40,996 nucleotides of DNA, taken from assembly GCA_002423615.1 (NCBI GenBank), contig DIKO01000005.1:1-40996 (forward strand). Direction: 5' to 3'. Below are positions 15,768-23,892 of this stretch, piece by piece; positions within the stretch are counted from its first letter, which is position 1; each line of letters begins with the position of its first letter. Source of the stretch: Desulfobacteraceae bacterium UBA5616 (GTDB taxonomy: Bacteria > Desulfobacterota > Desulfobacteria > Desulfobacterales > UBA5616). The translations under genes and the position numbers were made by a program. The notes under the pieces are model-generated. The model was not told where the DNA came from. It made no database searches and saw nothing but the letters and a program-made list of their open reading frames with translations.

Positions 15768-15938
15768 TCAACTCTTGACCTGAATCCGCTTGGGCTCTTC
15801 CACTTCGGATCGGGGTATGGAAACGGTCAGTACGCCCTCTTTGTATGAAGCATCAATTTTTTCCATATTTACAATATTAATGCTGAAAAGAAGTTCGTCA
15901 CCCCGGGATAAATATTTTGACCCTGAATCATTAACGGG
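15768..15938 (-). pseudogene. C-terminal fragment of a small heat-shock protein (Hsp20)
   Basis: Reading the minus strand from 15938 to the TGA at 15768-15770 gives SRGDELLFSINIV, then IDASYKEGVLTVSIPRSE and a basic EPKRIQVKS end. This is the C-terminal half of an alpha-crystallin domain (family consensus ASYKDGVLTVxIPK). The first half of the domain and any start codon are missing: the frame begins immediately after the TAA of the PHP gene and is in frame with it. There is no ribosome site. It is best read as a remnant left by a deletion or rearrangement that fused this spot to the PHP gene. Confidence 0.72.
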
Positions 15939-16565
15939 TTATCTCAAGGTTTCGATGGAATAACGACCTGATTTAAGGGCATCCACCAGATCATCTTCGG
16001 TTTCCAGTTCTTCATCAAAAACTGTGACCCATGTCCCCAGGGCATCCAGTTCATGGGCATCGCTTCCCGCCGTAGCCCTTAATTCCAACTTTCGCGCTAC
16101 CGCACAGGCAACTTCATTTTCGTTTTCAGTCACTCTGCCGTTCCTGATCTCAACAGCGTCCACAAACTGAAGAATCTTTTTTTTGCCGGCCTGATCCAGG
16201 CTCATTTCCAGTTGACCAAACCCGAAGGTTTTAAATCCCCGGAAGGGATGGGCTGCTATGGAAAAACCACCGGCCGCCCGGACCCGTTCGCAAAGTTCTG
16301 AAACCGTTATGATCTCCTTGATGTCCTCATAAAATCCGAAGGTCAGCACATCTCCCTGGGCCGTGGTGAATTCATTGCCCCTGAATATCCGGACGCCGTT
16401 TTCTTCGGCCAGTTTTCGGACCTCTTCCATATCCCACAGGACCTGATGTTCCGTCAAACAGAAGCCGTCGAGCCCGATGCGTAAAGCTTCCCGTATAAGG
16501 TCCTTCGGATTGATTTTACTGCACTGGGACTTGGGCCAGGTATGAACATGAAGGTCAATCCGCAC
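15939..16565 (-). CDS. PHP-domain metal-dependent phosphoesterase
   Basis: This 208-residue protein of the polymerase-and-histidinol-phosphatase family has metal-ligand motifs DLHVHT (4-9), LTEHQ (37-41), AHPFRG near 105-110 and GSDAHE near 167-172. It resembles stand-alone PHP proteins that hydrolyse phosphoesters such as nucleoside 3',5'-bisphosphate or short oligonucleotides, but the substrate cannot be stated. The start is GTG at 16565 with GGGGGAA just upstream. It is the last intact gene of the minus-strand run starting at the cobalamin adenosyltransferase, 47 bases after the second DUF2889 gene. Confidence 0.85.
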   Translation of the reverse strand: MRIDLHVHTWPKSQCSKINPKDLIREALRIGLDGFCLTEHQVLWDMEEVRKLAEENGVRIFRGNEFTTAQGDVLTFGFYEDIKEIITVSELCERVRAAGGFSIAAHPFRGFKTFGFGQLEMSLDQAGKKKILQFVDAVEIRNGRVTENENEVACAVARKLELRATAGSDAHELDALGTWVTVFDEELETEDDLVDALKSGRYSIETLR

Positions 16566-16612
16566 ATCTTCCCCCTATCGGATCATTTTAAACAGTTGTT
16601 CAGCGGTTTTGC

Positions 16613-17041
16613 TCATGCGTTGGTTGAGATCCACCGGTCGAGGAACTGCCCCTGATCCAGGCCTGGATTTTCCTTTACGGCTTGAGCAAGGTCTTTGGAC
16701 ATGACTGCCGGATTCAGACACCTGCCGCATTCAATAACGATTTCCGCAAAATGCTCGCAGCCCTTCCGCCCGATTTCCCGCATGACCTGCTTGTCCCATC
16801 CTTCCATTCGAAGCGAGATCCCCACCGCAGTCTGGAGAATAGGGATCGCACGCGGACAGACATAATTGGTGTACCGCTTCATATTGCCTGTAATTTTCAG
16901 GATTTCGCCGTCGGCGATGCGCACCTCCATTGAAATCTCCATCCCGTAAATATGATCCTCCTGGATCCCGTTAAACCGAATGATTTCGTCACTGATAAAT
17001 TCGGCCCCGATGACCTGGGTGCGTTGAAATCCGATCATCAT
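16613..17041 (-). CDS. DUF2889 protein
   Basis: This 142-residue protein has the DUF2889 pattern: an N-terminal beta-rich part (EISMEVRIADGEILKITG) and a C-terminal helical part with GCEHFAEIVIECGRCL. The cysteine, histidine and glutamate residues of the second part (GCxHxxxxxxEC) could bind a metal. GAGGAAGGACAG precedes the ATG. It lies 13 bases after a related gene (17055-17546), with which it shares layout and size, pointing to a tandem duplication and perhaps a heterodimer. Family function is not known. Confidence 0.7.
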   Translation of the reverse strand: MMIGFQRTQVIGAEFISDEIIRFNGIQEDHIYGMEISMEVRIADGEILKITGNMKRYTNYVCPRAIPILQTAVGISLRMEGWDKQVMREIGRKGCEHFAEIVIECGRCLNPAVMSKDLAQAVKENPGLDQGQFLDRWISTNA

Positions 17042-17054
17042 CTGTCCTTCCTCC

Positions 17055-17546
17055 TCATATCTGCAGGTCTTTCATGATGGGGCTGTCATCCTGGAAAGCG
17101 ATGCAGCTTCTGATCAACCTGGGGTTGGATTTAACCATTTCCCGCAAACCGATCTGTTTCTGTTCGGAATCTGTAAGGCCTTCCCCCATTTCGATCCCCG
17201 GGCGGGTGAAATAAAGGATAACGGCGTTGCAGCTCTCCAGCACAGCATCCACCAGAAGGGGACACCCTTCCGTGCCCCCCAGGAGTCCGGCGGCAATTTT
17301 CCGGAGCCCTCCCCCAATGCTGACCCCTTCAATTTTTTTGATGAGCTCGGCGGCATTTCGCCATGAGGGGGGGACATACCGCTCGAAAACAGCCCGGGCT
17401 TCCAGAATTTCCAGTTCGGGCGGCTGCACCGTCAAACAAATCTCAGCCTTGAACAGGTCGTCGGTCAACCGCCAGGAAACGGCCAGTTCTCCTCCGGACT
17501 TGGGTTCGACTTCCACCACCTTGTTTCTCAAAAACTTTAACGTCAT
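17055..17546 (-). CDS. DUF2889-like protein, tandem paralogue
   Basis: This 163-residue protein aligns in layout with the downstream DUF2889 gene. It has an N-terminal strand region (FKAEICLTVQPPELEILEA) and a C-terminal GCPLLVDAVLESCNAV that corresponds to GCEHFAEIVIECGRCL of its neighbour. The His and one acidic residue of the neighbour's motif are replaced, so any metal site would be changed. GAGGAGG lies before the ATG. Only 15 bases separate it from the DUF169-CoaE gene, so it belongs to the same transcript. Function unknown. Confidence 0.6.
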   Translation of the reverse strand: MTLKFLRNKVVEVEPKSGGELAVSWRLTDDLFKAEICLTVQPPELEILEARAVFERYVPPSWRNAAELIKKIEGVSIGGGLRKIAAGLLGGTEGCPLLVDAVLESCNAVILYFTRPGIEMGEGLTDSEQKQIGLREMVKSNPRLIRSCIAFQDDSPIMKDLQI

Positions 17547-17561
17547 GATGCCTCCTCTGGG

Positions 17562-18980
17562 TTATTGCTCAGCACGAGCTTTTTGAATCTCATTTAATTT
17601 GCGCCAGAGCTCTTCCACCTGCCGCCGGGTCTCCCCTATGTCGCCGGAGTTATCCACGACCAAATCGCAGTACCCCTTTTTTTCATCGGGTGAAATCTGG
17701 GATCGGATGATTTTCATGGCCAGTGTCTCATCGATCCCATCCCTTGCCATCACCCGTGCAAGTTGTACCTTTTCCGGCGCATACACCATCAGCAGATGGT
17801 CAAAAAGAGCCTGCATTTGGGCCTCGACAAGGAGCGGGATCACCACCTGGATAATGATATTTTGCTTATCCCGTGAATATTCCTCGACGAGTTCCATAAA
17901 TTTTTCGGAGATTCTCGGATGGGTGAAGCTCTCCAGTTTCTTTCGCTTTTCCATATCGTTGAAAACGATTCCCCTCAGCTTTTCCCGGTCAAGGGTTTTG
18001 TCTTCCGCCAGAACCTGTTCCCCGAAAAAGGCGACGATGTCCCGGTAGGCCGGTTTTCCCGGCTCAACGACAATCCGGCTTAAAACGTCAAAGTCAATGA
18101 TGGGGGCGCCCAGTTCCTCCAGCATTTTTGCAACGGTGGACTTTCCCGTTCCGATGCTGCCGGTAACCCCCAGCAGGAGTCGGTTGGGGTTTCCCCGCAA
18201 CACTGAGGCCATGGCTCCTGCAGTGTAAGCCTGGGGAAATTCCCCGGCGATGTCCGTTTCAGCCCCGGCATAGCTGATGGGATACCGGATTCCCCTTCGG
18301 TAAAGGGCCTCCATACCCGCCAAGGCCTTGTCGACCATTGCCGCCGGAATGGCCATCACCAGTTCATCATCCTGGGCATGGCCGTACCGGCGTTCACCAT
18401 AGCAGGGGATGGTCAGGGACGGCTTTCCCGTAAGGTAACATCTGGAGATGGCGTCGGAGCAGGAGGACTCACCCACGCAGAAAAACTGCATCACCTCATA
18501 ATTTTCAAACTGAAGGGAGTTGATCAGGAGCATCATCTGGGCGGGATTGGCATATATGAGCACGATATCCGGATCAAAGGGGTTGTACACCAGCGGGGCC
18601 ATGGCAACGGCCTGGTATTTTCCGAGGGGCAGACGGGGAATGCCGTTTTCATATTTTTTACCGTCAGCCCGGTTTTTGGTCCAGACGATGCTTCGGAACG
18701 TTCCGTCCTTCATAAAATCCGCGATATCGCGGAGTCCGATGATGGAAGGGCACATATCCGACATGAAATCGTCGGCATCGGCCCCGACGGTCCAGTCGAA
18801 GCTTTTCACCAGATTGATCAACTGGCACAGGGTGGATTTATGCTTAATTCTGCGAATAAAGGGTATGTCCTTGAGCCTTTCCTTATCCTCCAGCAGTTTG
18901 AAGGCAACGGGGAAGTACTTCAACCGCATTAACATTTCCAGCCTTCTGATGGGTTTTGCCCAGTCGCGACTTGTATTCAC
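17562..18980 (-). CDS. coaE: DUF169 domain fused to dephospho-CoA kinase
   Basis: This 472-residue protein has two parts. Residues 1 to about 262 form a DUF169 domain (for example LGKYQAVAMAPL, then IVLIYANPAQMMLLINSL, and Cys-containing FCVGESSCSDAISR). Residues from about 268 carry a complete dephospho-CoA kinase: P-loop GSIGTGKS (274-281), DFDVLSR for substrate binding, RIVFN-like and THPRI motifs, and a C-terminal VVDNSG. The kinase phosphorylates the 3' hydroxyl of dephospho-CoA in the last step of CoA synthesis. The start is GTG with AGGAG seven bases upstream. About 200 residues of kinase equals a normal stand-alone CoaE, so DUF169 is a true added domain, perhaps binding a cofactor or sensing an intermediate. 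Confidence 0.85.
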   Translation of the reverse strand: MNTSRDWAKPIRRLEMLMRLKYFPVAFKLLEDKERLKDIPFIRRIKHKSTLCQLINLVKSFDWTVGADADDFMSDMCPSIIGLRDIADFMKDGTFRSIVWTKNRADGKKYENGIPRLPLGKYQAVAMAPLVYNPFDPDIVLIYANPAQMMLLINSLQFENYEVMQFFCVGESSCSDAISRCYLTGKPSLTIPCYGERRYGHAQDDELVMAIPAAMVDKALAGMEALYRRGIRYPISYAGAETDIAGEFPQAYTAGAMASVLRGNPNRLLLGVTGSIGTGKSTVAKMLEELGAPIIDFDVLSRIVVEPGKPAYRDIVAFFGEQVLAEDKTLDREKLRGIVFNDMEKRKKLESFTHPRISEKFMELVEEYSRDKQNIIIQVVIPLLVEAQMQALFDHLLMVYAPEKVQLARVMARDGIDETLAMKIIRSQISPDEKKGYCDLVVDNSGDIGETRRQVEELWRKLNEIQKARAEQ

Positions 18981-19037
18981 AACCAGCTCCTTTCCATATA
19001 AGGGAAATTGTTTTCAAAAAAACTCTCCGTACGGAGT

Positions 19038-19568
19038 TTATTTTTCGATGCCCACCCTGGCCGGGACCCCTTTTTCGTAGTAATGTTTAATTTCCTTCAT
19101 CTCCGTAACCAGGTCGGCTTTCTCCAGTAATCTGGGATGGGCGCTCCGCCCGGTGATCACCAGTTCGAGATTTTCCGGCTTGGCATCCACGAGTTCCAGC
19201 AATTCCTCCAGGGGAATGAGATCAAAAAAAACAGCCATGTTGCCTTCTTCCAGAACAACAACGTCGTATTGACCCGACATGGCGATTTCTCTGACCCTGT
19301 CAAAGCCTTTCCTTGCAGCCGCCCTGTCTTCGGGGGAGGGTTTTCCTCTGACGAATTTTCCCACCCCGTATTGTTCCACTGAGATTAAATCCGAAAACCG
19401 CGCAAGGGCCTTGATTTCGCTGTAGTCCCCCATTTTCATGAACTGGGCGATGAACACTCTCAACCCGGCGCCCGCGGCCCGGACCGACAACCCCAGCGCG
19501 GCCGTTGTCTTGCCCTTGCCATTGCCCGTATAAACCTGAACATAACCTCTTTTCATATCATTACCCAT
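19038..19568 (-). CDS. cobO: cob(I)alamin adenosyltransferase (CobO/BtuR type)
   Basis: This 176-residue ATP:corrinoid adenosyltransferase has the P-loop GNGKGKTTAALGL near residues 13-25, FIAQFMK, a YDVVVLEE segment and VITGRSAHP, all typical of the CobA/CobO/BtuR family. It transfers adenosyl from ATP to cobalamin or cobinamide. I start at the ATG at 19568; a GTG at 19574 and an ATG at 19559 are alternatives, and none has a strong ribosome site. It is the first gene of the minus-strand run with DUF169-CoaE; the pairing puts corrinoid and CoA cofactor maturation in one transcript. Confidence 0.9.
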   Translation of the reverse strand: MGNDMKRGYVQVYTGNGKGKTTAALGLSVRAAGAGLRVFIAQFMKMGDYSEIKALARFSDLISVEQYGVGKFVRGKPSPEDRAAARKGFDRVREIAMSGQYDVVVLEEGNMAVFFDLIPLEELLELVDAKPENLELVITGRSAHPRLLEKADLVTEMKEIKHYYEKGVPARVGIEK

Positions 19569-19695
19569 GGGCACCCGTTTGACAAATCCATAGATTATCT
19601 TTAGCTACCACACTAAGCACATCTTATACCAATATTCAATCTTCTTTTTATGAGCGAAATGGCCCCTGCGGATTACCATTTTTCAAGACCCATGC

Positions 19696-19748
19696 GACAA
19701 AATCCCTGACCTCAGGTTATGTTTTATGCCCTGGTCCGGGATTTTGTC
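19696..19748. repeat. inverted repeat between cobO and RND gene
   Basis: A perfect 11-base arm GACAAAATCCC (19696-19706) is repeated inverted as GGGATTTTGTC (19738-19748), with a 31-base loop. It lies just past the 3' end of the RND gene on its strand and before the cobO gene, where it may act as a terminator or as an RNA stabiliser. A U-tract is missing, so termination is uncertain. Confidence 0.5.
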
Positions 19749-19771
19749 CTATCAGGGATTATTTCTTTTTG

Positions 19772-22129
19772 TCACAGGTTCCGGACAATAAATTTGGGTT
19801 TAAATATATGGATCAGGGAGGGAAGTAAAAACACTCCCACGATCATGTTGACCATCATGAGGATGGCCAGCAAAAACCCCATTTCCGCCTGAAACCGGAA
19901 GGGCGAAAACCACCAGAAATAGACGCTGGCGCTCATCATCACGGCCTGATAAAAAACAGCCTTGCCGGTGGAGGAGACACCGTCGATGATGCCTTTTTCC
20001 CAGCTTGCCCCGGAGGCGATCAGTTCCCGGATCCGGCTGACGATATATAACCCGTAATCCACCCCCAGCCCCACCCCCAGGGAAACCACCGGGACCGTAT
20101 TGATGTTGAGACCGATGCCCTTGATGGACATGTACCAGAAGGACATGAAATTGGCCAGTACCAGGGAAATCACAAAAAGAAACCCGGCAAACAGGGAACG
20201 GTAGATGATCGTGCAGCACAAAAAGATGAATACCAGGATGCCTGCCACCAACCAGTTGTTGGCCGTCTCGATGAGTTCGTTGGCCGCGGCCAGAATACCC
20301 CCGAGCCCGCCGGCCGGAATAAATTCCACTGCCTGGACCTGTTGTGGGGGATCATCCAGAGACAGCGTCATGATTTTGTTTTCCGGCCTGGCGATCCACT
20401 CCTTCATATCGGAGATCACCCGTTTCAGCGTGGATCCTTTATGGTCCTTGAGAAACAGCATCACATTCGCGTCTCCATAACCCGGAACCATGTACTTGTC
20501 GATATCCTCGGGTGCCGCATCCATGTAAAAAATCGTCAATATCTGAAAAATCTCCATGACCGTGTTGGGAATGATGTCGAATTTGGGATCATTGCCGTGG
20601 ACCAGCCGGTTAAACGCCCGGATCACATCCGCTGAAGAAAATCCGTAAACCACGTCCCCTTTTTCAACGAGGTTTTCCTTGAGATTATCCATGCTTCTCA
20701 GGGTTTCCGGCAAAAAAAGACTAACCGCTGCCTGAGGATTGCCATGAACCTGGACATAGATCTGTTCCATTCCCGAGAACCGCTTGTTGATGCCGTCCAC
20801 ACTTTGGTTGTAATCTGAATCCGGCCATAGGATCGGAGAACCCGGGTTGATGTCGCCGATGGGAACCTTGGTGAAGGCGTTGATGCCCAAAAAAAGAACG
20901 ATAATTCCGGAAACGATCAGGACCCATTTTCCGCTGGTGCTGATGCTGAATTTCGCCATCCTGGCCATGAAACCGGTTAAAAAACTCCGCTGAGAATTGT
21001 CCGAAAAAGAACCGGGTTTTAAGGGCAGAAAAGATACGAAAACCGGGTTGAACAGGGTCACGGTGAAAATCACGCTCATGCCCCAGAAAAATCCCAATAC
21101 GGCCAGATGCTGCAAAATGGGAATGGGGATCATGGCAACGATGAGAACGCCGCAGGCATCGGTTACCACACCGACGATGCACGGGTTGAAAAGATGAATC
21201 CCCGTTACATGGCAGGCTTCCCGAACGTTGCCGAGTCTGTGAAATTCGGTCCCGAACCGGTTGAGCCACTGAACCCCGTGGCTCATGGCCCTTGCCGACA
21301 ACAAAAAAGGCACAACCATAATCAGAGGGTCAAACTGATAGCCCAGAAACCCGGACATTCCCAGGCCCCAGATGGCGCTTAATACGGCGCTGACCAGGGG
21401 AATCCACCAGGCCGGCTGCCGGCCCATGAAGAAATACAGGAGCAGGATCAGAATGCCGCAACTGATGAGAAAAATAACTATGATTTCAAATACATGGTGA
21501 TAAATCCAGCCGTACAGCACCGGCTCGCCGGCCAGGTAAATTTTATGGTTTCCATCTTCTTCGGCTTTTCGGATGTTCATGAATCCATCAAAAATGGCCG
21601 TGTAATCAATCCTGGATTCGATAAAGGAGGCCTGAAGCTTCAGGGCCTTCAAATCCGGAGACACCCAGAGGCCGAAAGCCTCATTGGTGAACACCGTGGC
21701 CATGAGATCCGTCATCTCGGACTTATTCTCCGGCACTTTTTTCATCAAACGGCTTGTTTTATATCCCCCCGGGATTTCCGCGGTTTCCATGACTCGGGGA
21801 CTGGCCAGGGAAAATATCTGATAGGGATTCACCCCGGAAATCCTCTCCACCCCCTCCTGAATCCGCACCATTTTGTTGAGGGTATCCTCATTGAACACAT
21901 CCCCGTTCTTTACCTCCAGAACGAGGGTGGCCAGGTTGGCACCGCCGAAATATTCCTTGAATTGACTGTGAATTTTAACGTAGGGGTGATTGGCCGGAAA
22001 CATTTCCAGAAATTCGGTGTAAAACTCCATCCGGGCGATTCCAACGCCGAACACCGCAGTGATCCCCAACAGCACGATCAGTGTCACAACACGAAATCGC
22101 ATGATGAAACCGATGATCCATTTATCCAT
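19772..22129 (-). CDS. RND-superfamily (MMPL-type) exporter
   Basis: This 785-residue integral membrane protein has the two-fold RND layout: one N-terminal span (VVTLIVLLGITAVFGVGI), a first periplasmic domain of about 190 residues, a block of spans starting HVFEIIVIFLISCGILILLL, then a repeat of this pattern with a second periplasmic domain and a final block of spans (NWLVAGILVFIFLCCTIIY onward). GVGLGVDYGLYI in the last block is the typical charged-residue motif of proton-driven MMPL exporters. Substrates of such proteins are lipids or hydrophobic compounds. I start at the ATG at 22129, which has AGGAGGG just upstream, not the TTG 33 bases earlier. It stands alone. Confidence 0.85.
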   Translation of the reverse strand: MDKWIIGFIMRFRVVTLIVLLGITAVFGVGIARMEFYTEFLEMFPANHPYVKIHSQFKEYFGGANLATLVLEVKNGDVFNEDTLNKMVRIQEGVERISGVNPYQIFSLASPRVMETAEIPGGYKTSRLMKKVPENKSEMTDLMATVFTNEAFGLWVSPDLKALKLQASFIESRIDYTAIFDGFMNIRKAEEDGNHKIYLAGEPVLYGWIYHHVFEIIVIFLISCGILILLLYFFMGRQPAWWIPLVSAVLSAIWGLGMSGFLGYQFDPLIMVVPFLLSARAMSHGVQWLNRFGTEFHRLGNVREACHVTGIHLFNPCIVGVVTDACGVLIVAMIPIPILQHLAVLGFFWGMSVIFTVTLFNPVFVSFLPLKPGSFSDNSQRSFLTGFMARMAKFSISTSGKWVLIVSGIIVLFLGINAFTKVPIGDINPGSPILWPDSDYNQSVDGINKRFSGMEQIYVQVHGNPQAAVSLFLPETLRSMDNLKENLVEKGDVVYGFSSADVIRAFNRLVHGNDPKFDIIPNTVMEIFQILTIFYMDAAPEDIDKYMVPGYGDANVMLFLKDHKGSTLKRVISDMKEWIARPENKIMTLSLDDPPQQVQAVEFIPAGGLGGILAAANELIETANNWLVAGILVFIFLCCTIIYRSLFAGFLFVISLVLANFMSFWYMSIKGIGLNINTVPVVSLGVGLGVDYGLYIVSRIRELIASGASWEKGIIDGVSSTGKAVFYQAVMMSASVYFWWFSPFRFQAEMGFLLAILMMVNMIVGVFLLPSLIHIFKPKFIVRNL

Positions 22130-22393
22130 TACCCTCCTGCTCCTCTCTTTAACCTGCGTCAAATGCTTTAATGCGCGGTTTATAAAGTCTGACGTTAGCG
22201 TTCATCATTCTGGTGAACATCATAAATGAATGGAAAAAAGGCATGAGAAATTGTACAAGGACGCCCTTGACTGCATGGGGATTAAACTCATGCGTAATTC
22301 CGGGGGAATTCATTAAGAACCGTAACTGCCCTGGATAACAACGAACCGGTTGCTATTTTTTATTCCTGCGGTAAAGGGAACCGCAAAATGGCA

Positions 22394-23101
22394 TCAGACA
22401 CTGAAAAAAGGGTTGGCGATGAAATAAACGCCGAGAAGACATATCATGGCTCCGGCCCCCTTGCGGAACCATCCGCCGGTATCCTGCCAGTGCGCATTTT
22501 CAACAATTTTTCGAATAGCCGCCATGGAACTCCCGGCGACGACAATGGGAAGACAATGGCCCAGGGCGAACAGAACAATAAACAGGACCCCGGAAGCGAT
22601 TTTCTGCTGTACGGTGATAAGTGCCAGTATGGGCGCAATGAAACCAAAGGTGCAGGAGCCCGAAAGAACCCCATAGGCTACCCCCAGTAAAAAGGCTCCG
22701 AAGAGTCCCTTCAGGTTCATCCGGTACAACAGTCTGCCGTTGATGGAACATTTTTCCACCCCCAGCATCCCAAGAGACACCCAAATCAGAAGTGCTCCGA
22801 CAGCCACCTGCCAGTAGTCTCCCACATCTCCCAGCATTCTCCCCAACAGGGCGCATAGAATACCCACCAGGGTTATCATGATAAAAAGGCCTGCGGTAAA
22901 AGCAGCGGAATAAATCCCTGCCTTACCCGGCGCAAGGGCTTTCTCCTGCCCCCCCACATAGGCGACGATCAGGGGTATGGACGCCATATGGCAGGGGCTG
23001 AACAGCACGCTGATCAGCCCCCAGAAAAAACAACCGGCGGCGGCATACAGGGTGCTGCCGCTGATCCACTGATTTACGGTAAGAAAAAGAGTCTCGAGCA
23101 T
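22394..23101 (-). CDS. ccdA: CcdA-type thiol/disulfide electron-transfer membrane protein
   Basis: This 235-residue protein has about six membrane spans and the paired motifs FSPCHMASIPL (near 33-43) and SGSCTFGFIAPIL (near 146-158), each with the redox-active Cys that in CcdA/DsbD shuttles reducing power from cytoplasmic thioredoxin across the membrane. In anaerobes this feeds cytochrome c maturation or periplasmic thiol repair. The thioredoxin-like gene sits eight bases upstream, so the two form one unit. Confidence 0.85.
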   Translation of the reverse strand: MLETLFLTVNQWISGSTLYAAAGCFFWGLISVLFSPCHMASIPLIVAYVGGQEKALAPGKAGIYSAAFTAGLFIMITLVGILCALLGRMLGDVGDYWQVAVGALLIWVSLGMLGVEKCSINGRLLYRMNLKGLFGAFLLGVAYGVLSGSCTFGFIAPILALITVQQKIASGVLFIVLFALGHCLPIVVAGSSMAAIRKIVENAHWQDTGGWFRKGAGAMICLLGVYFIANPFFSV

Positions 23102-23109
23102 TATACCGT

Positions 23110-23490
23110 CTAATTAACCCCCATGGTGGTAAGCCGGGAGATAATCTCCTCTTCGCTCATAAACCCTTCATGGCGATATGCCTCTTTGGCTTCGGCGTCA
23201 AAAAAGATCTGGGTTGGAATAACGCGAATCCCGAACCGGATGGCCTGGTCTTTGTTCTGGTTGACATCAACAAAAAGGATGTCCGCCTTTCCCTTGTATG
23301 TTTTTTCAATCTTCTCGAGAATCGGCGCCATCATTCTGCAGGGGATGCAATAATCGGATCCCAGGTCGATCATTGTCACCTTCCCCTTTACAGGAAACTG
23401 ATTGAAATAAAAAGGCCCTTCCTGGGCCGACATTCCTATCACGGGCAGGAAAAGACAAAACACCACAATCGTTATTGCTCTAATGATCAT
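23110..23490 (-). CDS. exported thioredoxin-like protein
   Basis: This 126-residue protein opens with a short positively charged start and a hydrophobic stretch (AITIVVFCLFLPVIGMSA) that reads as a signal peptide or anchor, followed by a thioredoxin fold with active site C48-I-P-C51, VDVNQNKDQA and the cis-proline segment VIPTQIFF. It is likely a periplasmic thiol-disulfide partner of the CcdA protein next to it. The longer reading from 23610 adds 40 residues before the signal sequence and has no good ribosome site; I use the ATG at 23490. Confidence 0.82.
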   Translation of the reverse strand: MIIRAITIVVFCLFLPVIGMSAQEGPFYFNQFPVKGKVTMIDLGSDYCIPCRMMAPILEKIEKTYKGKADILFVDVNQNKDQAIRFGIRVIPTQIFFDAEAKEAYRHEGFMSEEEIISRLTTMGVN

Positions 23491-23892
23491 ACGTTGCACT
23501 GCCTGACACCTCTCGATCAATGAATAAAACGGGTTCCATTTCCAAAGAAAAATATATTGAATATATATGGTGCATCTTTTTTTATTTTGCAAGCCATGTT
23601 TTTCAGACAACGTCGGGGGCTTGCCCTATCCCCATGATTTATCTGCTTTCAGCCCTGAACAGGATCAACCTCTTATGCAAAACCCTGACTTTCGCCGGGG
23701 AAAATCCGTAAAGGGCCGCTGTTGCCGATTTTTTATTGGGAATTGACGGGCGCTCCGTTATTGTATAAAACCGCATTTAAAACCCGGTTCTGGAGAGGCC
23801 GAAATCCGGGCCCAACCCGGAAAAAACCGAACCAGGACCTGTAACCGGATCCCTGACGGAGGACGTCCATCATATGTGAGAAAGGCCAAAGA
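23491..23892. other. AT-rich intergenic region between thioredoxin and dmeF-like genes
   Basis: No coding sequence is convincing here. An AT-rich core around 23550-23600 holds a possible minus-strand promoter (TTGCAA 23592-23587, 17 bases, CATATA 23569-23564) for the thioredoxin/CcdA pair. The rest, up to the GTG at 23893, contains several CCGG-rich short repeats (for example AACCCGG) but no riboswitch or operator I can name. Confidence 0.35.

Noticed and set aside
21494..22171. Plus-strand frame of 225 codons opposite the RND exporter
   Set aside because: Opposite a strong membrane-protein gene; His-rich low-information product typical of antisense frames.
22360..22400. Hairpin TGCGGT/ACCGCA after the CcdA gene
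   Set aside because: Only six base pairs and followed by an A-rich, not T-rich, stretch on the coding strand; not a credible terminator.
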